64,000 nucleotides of DNA from Hypholoma sublateritium FD-334 SS-4 (taxonomy: Eukaryota > Basidiomycota > Agaricomycetes > Agaricales > Strophariaceae): contig KN817531.1 in NCBI GenBank assembly GCA_000827495.1, positions 570,444-634,443 of the forward strand, given 5' to 3'. Positions 55,147-64,000 of the stretch are shown one piece after another. The notes beneath the pieces were generated by a model. The model was not told where the DNA came from, did no database searches, and worked only from the letters and a program-made list of their open reading frames with translations. The translations under genes were made by a program, and so were the position numbers. The stretch's first letter is position 1; the number at the start of each line of letters is the position of its first letter.

Positions 55147-58100
55147 CGTAGACTCGGTTCTCTAGAGTCGAATCCGTTGAGAGGCTCTCAGTGAGAACTG
55201 AGGGTACGACTAGACTGAGGACTCGTGGCGTTTCGCAAAATTTGACTTCTCGGTAGGTAGAAGTGATAACTTCCAATATACCCGATGATTAGCATTCAGT
55301 AAAACTGGTAAAAATTTCTTGTGGTCTTACAGATGTTCGATTGAAGATGGCTCCGGGAGAAATGTGATTCGTAGAAGAGGAACTTGACAACTTGACGAGT
55401 GTCCGGACTCCGAGTCGATGGGAAGAACTTAACCGGGCCGTCCTTGCCGGGTCGAGTGTACCTTCAGTTCGGGCCGAGGAAAAATCCATGCTCAACATGG
55501 CGAAGATTGCGAGGCTCAGTTCAATATTGGTTCTATGTATGCAAAGACAACTAGGTCAAGGGTTTCATAGTGTACAAGAGCTGGTTGTCAGGGGAAGATT
55601 TGGCTAGTAGGCAAAAAACATTGGGGCAGAATCGTCCTCAATTCGTACTGTGAACAAACTGGGAAGTTATTACTTAGTTGGAGCGAAGGTTAGTTGACGT
55701 CAAGAAAAATCAATATTCCGACACAACATAGTTGGAAAGCACACGGAAAATTAAATTCGTAGTCAACAGTGTATCATTTGGCCAACTTGGATCGGAAATT
55801 CTCGGAACCTCGTTCTCTGAGGGCCGTATGTAATTGTCATTTATTCTTATGTGAGACGTATCCGTTGATGCTTGTGTTATGCAGAGATTCACTCGCTTGC
55901 CTCGAGTCCATGACTTTCTGTGAAAAAAACTAATATAACATCAGAGGACGCTGACAGAACTTACTACTTAACCATAGACGGAGAGCTCCAGCGTTCCGTC
56001 TAAGATATTTTCTATTTTAAAGATAAAATGAGACCGAAAAGGGATTTGTTGTCAAGAGACCTGCCCCGACAAATTTGTTCGAATTTCGTTTAGTACTACG
56101 AACAAGTTTCCTCAGCCCAGTATATAAAACACCCAGATATCGTAAGCCGAGTGATTTTCATGGGCATTTTTTGTCATTTCCATGCTGATCAAGCTATGTT
56201 GTATTTTTTAAAATAGAAGGTTCTGTCAAGTCTGCTCGCGTCGATTTCGCGTGCTGTGACGATCGACGGCGCCTATTTATCGTTACGTAACTGAATATAT
56301 GGGTCCAGTTGATAAACACTGGCCAAACTTGGGCCAAACACTTGAGATAATCTATAACTTCGGATTTGCTAGATAGAGCCATCCAAGCCATTTATCCCTT
56401 GTAAACCTACTCAAACATGTTAAGTGCAGTCTACCGAGCACACAGACTAAGTTTGGAGTCAATCGTCTCATATTCAAGCGCCCGGCTCGTCTGAGCGAGT
56501 ACTACGCGTGCCACTCCCGGGACAACTTTTCTCTTCACAACAACCCACGCAAAAATGCGCCCAAAGTTCTGAGAAATTTGGTTAGCCTTCAAAGATGTGA
56601 AGGCTCTGTTATCTTTTGATTGACGGAAAAAAGTTTTGCTCTACTTTCTCCGCTGCTCTTCTAGCCAGATATCCGCGCACATGCCGCCTGCACGCCTGGC
56701 GCAGAGCGATGAACTCCGATTCTTATCAGAAAGTTATTATTGGAACTTCTGTAGTAATCTTCAGGGGACTTTCAGGAACTCACGCTGTGAGTCACAGCTG
56801 CTGTTCAGGCTCTGGCAGTGCATGGAGCCAGCGCGGGATTTTCAGAGACGAGACCGTTCTATAAGTAGTTTTGATGATGGCGACCAATCAGACACATCAG
56901 ATACACGAGGTACCATCTGTATTTGACGTATCTCCTTTTTTGGGCAAAATATTGTGATGGATAATCGGATGGCCGAGGGCGTGGTCGGTGTTGAGAAGAA
57001 GGGTTTCGATGTCCGCCTTGTTTTCTCACTGCAGAGCCTGTGATTTATTCAGAGCGACCTTGCAGCTAGGGAGGGGTACTTCTGCTGAGTGAGTGCAATT
57101 TATTTGCCCACCACAGCGATTTCAGCGCTGAAATGCAATGTCTGTAGCAAGTTTGAGGAAGAAGATAATATTTTGAAGTGGCTTGGAAGCGGCACAACGC
57201 CACTCGGGAGTTTTTCATGACATGTTGTCCACTTGTCTTCCACCAATCAAGTAGCCGGGTTCCCGAGTCGCGTCGGAGGGCCGCTCTACATGAGGCTGCA
57301 CAAATTCTGTCGCTGTACTAGTTGCTATAAAAACCGTCGTGCATTTGTTTTAGTTCCTTAACTCTCTTCCCTTCTTCCCCTTTGCTGACGCACTTACTTT
57401 AGGTCGTTTATTGTGTGCCTCTAGTCCGCCTGTCTCTTTGGCAAGCACTCGTAAACGTCTTCGTTACAGGAGGAGGCTGATACTCGCCCTATACTGTCGC
57501 TCTAGTTTCGGACGATTATTTCTCTTCAATTATGTTTGCTTCTGAGTGAGGTAAGCTGTGTTTTATCCGCTGACTGTGCCACTCGCTCACTGTGACGTCC
57601 TACTATCTGCTTCCTATCCTCCTATTGATCTCTAGTTCTATGTTCTGAGTGAGGTTTATCAGGTACGTCCTTACCTCGTCTAAAATCTGATTGCAAACCT
57701 AACAACCTACCCTTTCTGCAGTCATGCCTTTTGGTCGCTATTTTTGCGAGCTGTGTAGAAGCACATGAGAGGCACGTCTTCAATTTCTTTAAATGCCAAT
57801 TCCAAATCCAACCCACCGGCTCGTCAAAAGGTCTCATGAAATGTTGCTCGCCCCCGCTTGTTACCTCATGGTGAGCAGCTTCAAACTTTGGCACGTCGTA
57901 GTCCTCCTAACCTGTCAGCAGTTACTATAGTAGACACGGGTACGGTTATTTCTGGGACTCTGGGCAATAACCTATTGCTTCAAGCAAAGGATAATCAGTA
58001 TATTATGTCTCGGCAAGAACACTTCAAGGCAACGCAACACCTCAAGGCAACGCGTTATATTCTCGAGGCAACAGCCATGACTGTTCGTACCTCTCTCTAA

Positions 58101-58344
58101 GGGGAAGCGACATTCGGGTCATCAAATTACCACGGAAAACGCTGCTTAATCATTTATCTTTTTCTGGATGCTTTTCGTTTTGCTTTCATGACGCTTTAAA
58201 AAGACTGTCGTGACGGCGATTCGACAAGATCTCACCGCTGGCAGCCTGTTACGTGCTTTCTGAAGGTTCTATACTATAAATTCAAGACACCTCAAAAGTC
58301 AAGCCAGCTCAAAACGCTGCGAAATCGGCCGCCCCAACATCGAC
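55147..58344. other. Gene-poor 3.2-kb stretch
   Basis: One coding-like patch on the plus strand at 55380-55545 (EELDNLTSVRTPSRWEELN, AEEKSMLNMAKIARLSSIL) has no partner exons I can find. It may be a remnant of a lost gene. The rest (55600-57300) is AT-richer, and 57350-57750 is pyrimidine-rich with several GTAAG/CTAG borders but no open exon. No tRNA, rRNA or tandem repeat array was seen. Confidence 0.4.
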
Positions 58345-58797
58345 ATGACGAGCGACGCCAAGTACCCGTCGTTCGTCACCTTCAATATGTGAGTATATTT
58401 TTCCCAGAGGTGGTGAGCGCCCGCCTCGCGCACAGCGAGGCGGGGGGATGGTCGCAGCACGCGCGGCTGCCATCCTAGCTTTCCACGTGCTCCCTTGTCG
58501 TGGGCTCTGGGCTTAGGTCCGGGTCGCACAGGTCCTCTGGTTTACCAGCGGGCTTGTGCGACCCGGGCTGTCCAAATGCACGTTAAAAACTGTCTTTGTT
58601 TCTTTCGTTGGTTCCTGGCGCCTGTAGATCCAGTGATGCGGGGGGCCTGGAGGTAAGAACGGAATTCAATCGCGCATAAGAGGGGCGGGTTACCGTGACG
58701 CGTGCTCCGAAAGGTGGGCACCTATCATTCGTCGGGTGAAAATTGCAAAGGGAGAATATGCAGCTACAGATGACAAGCTGACCTGCATACATCGTCA
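58345..58797 (+). other. Possible short spliced ORF (weak)
   Basis: ATG 58345 (MTSDAKYPSFVTFN) runs to a good donor GTGAGTAT. The exon ISSDAGGLE follows near 58628, after an acceptor CTGTAG. A possible third exon (VGTYHSSGENCKGRICSYR) ends at TGA. The product would be only about 42 residues and the first intron, about 240 nt, would be unusually long. It may be a host transcript for the hairpins at 58420-58566 rather than a protein gene. Confidence 0.2.
58420..58566 (+). other. Two strong GC-rich hairpins (structured RNA candidate)
   Basis: Hairpin 1: CCCGCCTCGC (58420-58429) pairs perfectly with GCGAGGCGGG (58435-58444) around a 5-nt GCACA loop. Hairpin 2: CCGGGTCGCACA (58519-58530) pairs perfectly with TGTGCGACCCGG (58555-58566). 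Its 24-nt loop holds a smaller stem, CTGG/CCAG. The stretch is much richer in G and C than its surroundings and has no coding frame. It may be an intronic or independent non-coding RNA, or simply a palindromic insertion. I recognise no RNA family. Confidence 0.45.
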
Positions 58798-59035
58798 TAA
58801 TCGTTTTAGACCGTATTCCGATTCATCCAGTGGAAGCATTAAGCGTCTCCGGAAAGAATGCCATTAAACCGAAGGGAGAGTGCCTGCGACGGGTAGCTAT
58901 AGCATACTCGTTGATTAAAAGTACAAGGTTGTGACTGTCAAGGGTATTGTAATTAACTGTAACCTCAGTGAGTATATAAATATGAGATTAAAATGTTATG
59001 CTTGAAGGACGCACCCTCAACCTGACCTTTCATAA

Positions 59036-59666
59036 TTAAGTCCTTTCTTCCCACTGCTCGAATTTCCCTTCCTGCAGGCTAGCGATGTATTTGTCTTCGA
59101 CCGCTTCGCACACTTTGTCGAGTTCTCCCAGAGCTACTATGAGAGCATCCAGCGACGATTTTCCGTCTGACAGACAATTAAGGTGACTGAGGTTAGACTT
59201 TCGGTCTGCGAAGACGTACCATACATCTGGATGCGGATGTTGATCACATTTTCTGAAGGATGGGGAGCGCTGGTGGTGGGAGAGAGAGTTAGACGCAAGT
59301 TACAGCACGATATGGTTTGTTTGTGGATACAAGAGCGCGTCGAAGCAGCACGCCACAGGATACCCGGCGGAGTGTATTTTGATAAAGACATTCACCTATA
59401 GCCACAGAATTCAACTTCCGGACTGAAAACCTCGCTCATTAGCTTCAAATTAGAGTAAATCCAGAATACCACTCACTTCTTCATGATCATCCATCGTAGG
59501 CTGTTTCCTATCGTGTGCGACTCGTCGTGGATTTGGAATGTCGCCGTTGAGAGATCAGGGGAGCTTTTGAGCTAATATGACTTTGTTGTAAGACATTTGT
59601 GAATAATTGAAGATAAATCGATGCGGGGTGTCTCACCAGTTTGATTTTCTCTACGGTCTCCGCCAT
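59036..59666 (-). CDS. RNA polymerase I and III subunit RPC19 (AC19)
   Basis: Small alpha-like assembly subunit shared by nuclear RNA polymerases I and III, partner of RPC40. The spliced protein of about 135 residues in five exons starts MAETVEKIKL. LSTATFQIHDESHTIGNSLR follows, then [41 protein letters not shown] and ALGELDKVCEAVEDKYIASL, ending KFEQWEERT. The DE-HT-GNSLR signature and the PHPSE motif identify the family. Stop TAA at 59036-59038. It is transcribed away from the coding-like region at 59703. Confidence 0.9.
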
Positions 59667-59702
59667 TTTTGAAGGGACGCGAGTGGTGGCAAGCTTAGGA
59701 CG

Positions 59703-60552
59703 ATGTGGTTAGACTTAGCGCCGACGAAGCAGAGAATTTCGTGCGATACACGTGATGTTGATGTTGGTGACGTCATCCATCAATACGCCACGCCGCTGCC
59801 TGCAATTTCAACTTTCGCAATTCGACGTTCTTCGACCTTGACCACTCCCACTGTCACGCCAAAGCACCTCCAGTACTGCACCAGACTGCTCAGAATGCAA
59901 CTTCCGCACGATTGTAGCTTCATGATCTGTTTACCGTCTACCAACTTTGGCTGGGCCCCTTGGGATTGGCTTGGGAACGGAATTTCGAACAATGCGTGCC
60001 GAACAATAATGCTTCGGAAACCAGATAATACTCTACGGACTTCTTGTCAAGGTGCTCCTGGTAGAATTGGAGTTTCACTTGCGCTGGATATCTCCTTGGA
60101 CTCACGGTGGCTGGCCGCTGCCAATCTATCCGCTACGTAAAAATTCAAAATGGTCGCTTCCGACGCTACCTGGGCGCCTCAAAACACATTATTGGGCGCG
60201 ATGTATATCTTCTCACTCACGATGTACCTAGTATCCTATTCAAAAACGTAGAAGAGGCGTCTCTGGTGCCTATTTATGATTTGCATGCGGATGTGCTCAA
60301 GCCACCACCGGCCTTAGCGTTCGATCATCACGACTATTCGCCGCTAACACCACTCTACCATTCATCGCTCATAACTTGGCTTACACAAGAACATTGTTCT
60401 CCGACCTTCATCGTTTGGCGGTCATCTGCAATTTCTCGTCACTCCCTGCATGACCGCTTGGAGACGAAACAATGCTTGCATGCGCACAATAGTGAACGAG
60501 AAATGCATGGATTTTTAGCGGACCGGTATGCGAAGCCTTTCCGGTCAATTTA
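59703..60552 (+). other. Coding-like region, possible decayed gene
   Basis: Two successive frames look protein-like. About 59760-60140 contains TPLPAISTFAIRRSSTLTTP and GRIGVSLALDISLDSRWLAA. About 60080-60550 contains RDVYLLTHDVPSILFKNVEE and YDLHADVLKPPPALAFDHHD. They would need a frame change near 60100 where no good intron is visible. The pattern would fit a pseudogene or a gene with an unrecognised intron. No domain was recognised. Confidence 0.3.
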
Positions 60553-61438
60553 ACAGGTAATCTGCACTGGGTTTCTCCGACGTTGGTCGTACTGAATCGT
60601 CCCGTCCAAGTCAAGTCCGAGCTTGAGTGGCTGGTCGCTCAGGTACAAGTGCTGCACATGTCGCAGAACAAAAAAGAAAATTATTGCACGCGCAGCTGAG
60701 AGCATGTCTCTCAACTTGGTTTATATCTCCTCATCCAGACACCCCATTGAGTTGCTCAAGCATTGGATATCGAAAGAGGTGTAGCCTTGATGAAATTGCC
60801 CTTATTGTTGATTATTCATTGTGACCGAGTGACAGTCACTTGCTTGTGACTTCAGACTACCAATCGACGCTACTTACACTCACGACTCTGGAGAGAATAA
60901 TCAATCCCCATTGCTGTCGCATTTTGTCGAATTTTAGTTCTCATGGGCCCTGCGTATTGAGCGGAAGACGCTCTAGGAATTACCGCACATTGTTTTTACA
61001 CGAGAAATATTTAAAGGTCCGACAACCAAACAACAAACCAAATAGAGACTTTTTGTGCTCGACAATGGTTTGCAACAATGACCACGCTGAACGTCAACGG
61101 CATGATTGGCTCCTCCGGTTCTTCTCATCTATGGACTTCTCGCGTCTGGGACAATCGACTCACTGTCTTCGGCTACTCTCGTACTGTCGATTGCAATCTA
61201 TAAATCGGTGGAATTCGAAATGGCGGTGCTCCATCTCCCACCCCAATCCAGCTAGTTTTTTTGTCGCCGGTTACCCTTCTTCAATTATACCCATCCGCAA
61301 TTCTCTCCATTTCTACTTCACGAAACGTTCTTATAACTAGGCTGGCCTTTTAATCACTGGGTGATCATCTTATTCTTGACCGACATTTCCACAACGTCTC
61401 TATCAACGTGCTATTTCCAACCGCCGACTTGTCTAGCT
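60553..61438. other. Intergenic
   Basis: Only short frames are present. The final 200 bases are the upstream region of the small basic-protein gene. Confidence 0.4.
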
Positions 61439-62062
61439 ATGCCTTCCAAATTCACGAACACTAGAGCCGCCGAGCGCCCGACCTTACCGTCGATCCACAC
61501 ACTTGACTTGCCCATGCTCGCGCCTTCTAATGTAAAGTATGCCCCTCATGATAATGTAGTATGTGCACAACGTCCATCTATTATCATTCATCATGCTCAT
61601 TTTTTTTCTCCCCAGCACGGCTTCCCTTCAATTATTCATGACCGCAAAGTCTCCACGTCTTCATCTGCCACGAGCGCGTCGCGGTCCGCCTCCCCATCTC
61701 CTTCGTGCGACACTCGAGGACGAAGTGTATTCGGAGCGTCTTCTGCGACCCCCACAAAATTCCGGCTCGTGCCATGCCCCATGGACGCCGCCGACGCCTT
61801 CATCTTTGTACCACCTCCAGGGACGTATGTCCCCACCCCGACGAACTACGCCGCGCGGAATGGAAACGGACAAGGGATCCTCCTCATGGGCAAGGCACTG
61901 CAACACCTCCGCCGCAGCCCGCCGCGGCCGCTGGCTAAGGGCGCCAGACTCCACCCATACCGCATTGTTCGCGGCGAAACTCCCGCTCGCGGTGAAAATG
62001 CTGCCCCGCCATCACGGCGGGCGTCAGTTGTCTCGATCACGTCCTTCTCGGCGTCTTCATGA
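61439..62062 (+). CDS. Small basic protein of unknown function
   Basis: Two exons, about 187 residues. Exon 1 (MPSKFTNTRAAERPTLPSIH, TLDLPMLAPSN) joins through GTAAAG...CCCCAG to HGFPSIIHDRK. A serine-rich stretch and PTKFRLVPCPMDAADAFIFV follow, then VPPPGTYVPTPTNYA, a basic region (LQHLRRSPPRPLAKGARLHPYR) and a serine-rich end (RRASVVSITSFSASS). The exon-1 motif RPTLPSIHTLDLPM looks like a conserved short linear motif, not a fold. Proteins of this form are probably disordered. There is no signal peptide. It lies 550 bp upstream of YVH1 on the same strand. Confidence 0.6.
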   Translation: MPSKFTNTRAAERPTLPSIHTLDLPMLAPSNVKYAPHDNVVCAQRPSIIIHHAHFFSPQHGFPSIIHDRKVSTSSSATSASRSASPSPSCDTRGRSVFGASSATPTKFRLVPCPMDAADAFIFVPPPGTYVPTPTNYAARNGNGQGILLMGKALQHLRRSPPRPLAKGARLHPYRIVRGETPARGENAAPPSRRASVVSITSFSASS

Positions 62063-62613
62063 ACCTACCAGCCTTCACGAAACGGCCTTACCGAAAACTT
62101 ATGCTCATTCTAGTAACATACCCTGTATCCATTATATCCCCTGAGCTCTTGCAGCGACATTCCCCAGTTGTATCATTGGACTGAACATACAATTACCGGC
62201 GATTGCGCCGAATACGACATGTATTTGTAACACGCGCATTACCTTCGCACAATAAAATGCATCTTACACCATTGTACTCCTCTGATCTCCTCAACCCCTA
62301 GGGGTAGCTCCGAGGTGGCTCTGCACCGAGTCTCATTGTGAGGAGAATACGTAGTCGTCTTTTCTTTTCTCCGACCAGTTCACATCACCTACGCGCCAAT
62401 TTCACTCGACTCAATGATGCACAACATGATCATGACTTGCGATAACTGGGGGGGGGTGGTTAGAATTAGAAAAGTCCGCGTTGGAGTCAATATGTAATGT
62501 TTGTGGGGCTGGCATCTACTGATCATGATCGGAACGGCTCTTCAAATAACGTAGCCATATATTTTGCTCGTTGCTGTCTTACGGCACCACACCCTACCTT
62601 AAACCTGGACGCC
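62063..62613. other. Intergenic before YVH1
   Basis: No gene seen. A run of nine G (62450-62458) lies about 155 bp upstream of the YVH1 start. Confidence 0.4.
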
Positions 62614-64000
62614 ATGAACGAAGTCATACCAGGGCTTTGGATTGGCGACCTGCGAAGTGCCCAGAACACGGAGTACCTCAAGACACATGGCATCTACAGC
62701 ATCCTGACCGCCATGCGCGGGCGGATCAGCATCCACGAGGTATGTCCGATTTCGTGCCACAGCGGTGCCCTGGCTGACGGTTGATTTGTGTTCAAGACGT
62801 TCATTCGCCACCAAATACTGGTGGACGACACCGAGGATGCCGACATCCTCACGCACTTCCTGCCTTCGATACACTTCATTCAGGCCGAGCTGGACAAGGG
62901 GCGGGGCGTGCTGGTGCATTGCCAGGCGGGCGTCAGTAAGTGCAGCATATGTTTTGCATGGTTTCGTGCCAACCTTCCGCAGGCCGTAGCTCTACCATCG
63001 TGGCCGCGTATCTCATGTACAGCAAGAATATCGACCCACACACGGCGCTGGAGTTGATCAAGAAAGCACGTCCTTTCGTCGAGCCGAACCAGGGCTTCCA
63101 ACAGCAGCTCGAGCTATTTCACGCCACCCGCTATAAAATTTCGAGGCAGGACAAGGCAATCCGTATGTTTTACATGGGGCGGGCGGTGGAGGAAGTGATG
63201 AGTGCGTTCAAATTTCAGTGGCCCTCTGGCTTTTGATCCTAACAGATGCATTCGTGGTCTTTTGCAGACGGCGACGGCTCGCCTCCGGAAACCGAGATGT
63301 TCGCGAAGTACCCCCGCACGCCATCTGACTCGCTCCCGAATACTCCTGGAGGCCCGCGCCGACGGATACGGTGCAAGATGTGCAGGTGAGCAAGCTCAAT
63401 ACGCAGTTCGCGGTGCGCGTTGAGCGCAAAACAGACAGGAACTGGCGACGCGGGAGCACATGCTGGATCACGGACAGCTAGGGCCTGCTACCCCGGCGGG
63501 GACTACACCCGCGACCTCGCGCCGACCTTCAGCATCGTCTGGATCGCTTTCGCGATCGCACAGCGGGAGTGCCCTTGAGCCGGCACGTCGATCTTCGCGG
63601 ACGTCGTTCAGCACCGTGCTCGGCGACTCGCTCACTCTGTCTTCGATTCACGAAAACCTCGAACATTCTGCAGACCCAATTGCGAAATCCAATTCCTCGA
63701 CCTCGGCAGAAGCCACCGCGCGCAACACACCGTTGATCCCAGAAGCGCACCCCCTCCGCTCGCTGCGCAACAGCGCTTCGGAGATGGACCCATCTCAATC
63801 GTTCTCGGCGTTGGAGATAGAAGACGAGAATGAAAGTGAACCGCCCCGGAGCGCGATGCACATCGACCTTGCAGGCGCCACGCCGGAATTCATCTCACGG
63901 CAAGCCGCTGAGCTGGTTGGGCAGCAGCTCTCCGCTGCGGTGATATCGACGCCCAGACAGAGTGAGGTGGCGAACAGAGAGAACGACGGGTTCTTTGTCG
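62614..64000 (+). CDS. Dual-specificity phosphatase YVH1 (3' end beyond window)
   Basis: Dual-specificity protein phosphatase that in yeast releases Mrt4 during 60S ribosome maturation. MNEVIPGLWIGDLRSAQNTE opens the DSP domain. The active site HCQAGVSRSSTIVAAYLMY (HCx5R) is formed across an intron inside the serine codon. KARPFVEPNQGFQQQLELF follows, typical of the family. The start of the zinc-binding C-terminal part is visible (RRRIRCKMCRQELATREHML). A long serine-rich insert (about 63480-63900) then separates it from the rest, which is expected to lie past 64000. The protein is longer than yeast Yvh1 because of this disordered insert. Confidence 0.85.

Noticed and set aside
1..64000. CRISPR arrays, rRNA genes, bacterial-type operons
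   Set aside because: None seen. The gene structure is eukaryotic throughout.

Overview
The window is nuclear DNA of a filamentous basidiomycete, most likely an agaricomycete (mushroom-forming fungus). Nearly every gene is split by many short introns of about 45-65 nt with GTNNGT/YAG borders. The gene content also fits: CRH-type wall transglycosylase, Mpv17, RPC19, YVH1, RPA3, Cue3/ASCC2, MLKL-like/TPR protein, DFG-variant kinases and a TIR element with alpha-kinase. Gene models were spliced by eye from reading-frame continuity and GT-AG borders. Names rest on recognised motifs, not on searches.

Left end (1-9.5 kb): a 7.0-kb DNA element at 1337-8331 dominates. It has terminal inverted repeats of about 320 bp and a 6-bp target-site duplication. 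It carries a DDE integrase gene and, upstream on the same strand, an alpha-kinase gene with two N-terminal CxxC...CxxC zinc ribbons. All ambiguous (N) bases I found lie inside this element, and a 384-bp exact duplication in it looks like an assembly artefact.

Middle left (9.5-20.3 kb): a long TPR protein with an MLKL/HeLo-like N-terminal helical domain (minus strand), next to a broken TPR paralogue; an Mpv17/PMP22 membrane protein; a GPI-type CRH transglycosylase with a chitin-binding module; and a proline-rich coiled-coil protein flanked by two copies of a degenerate direct repeat.

Centre (20.9-36.9 kb): a giant helical-repeat protein of about 2,300 aa (minus; UNC80-like is a tentative idea), an unrecognised basic protein, two tandem kinase-like genes with DFE in place of DFG, and a secreted protein.

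Middle right (36.9-44 kb): a small unrecognised gene, an aldo-keto reductase, and three tandem minus-strand paralogues of an unrecognised family. That family combines a conserved W/F-rich N-terminal core with a terminal six-cysteine cluster.

Right end (46-64 kb): mostly housekeeping genes. These are an SH3-PX-BAR sorting nexin, a small conserved-looking protein, a short-chain dehydrogenase, RPA3, Cue3/ASCC2 (ribosome quality control), RPC19 (RNA polymerase I/III), a small basic protein, and the start of YVH1, which runs off the window. A 3-kb gene-poor stretch at 55.1-58.3 kb precedes two strong nested hairpins at 58.42-58.57 kb.
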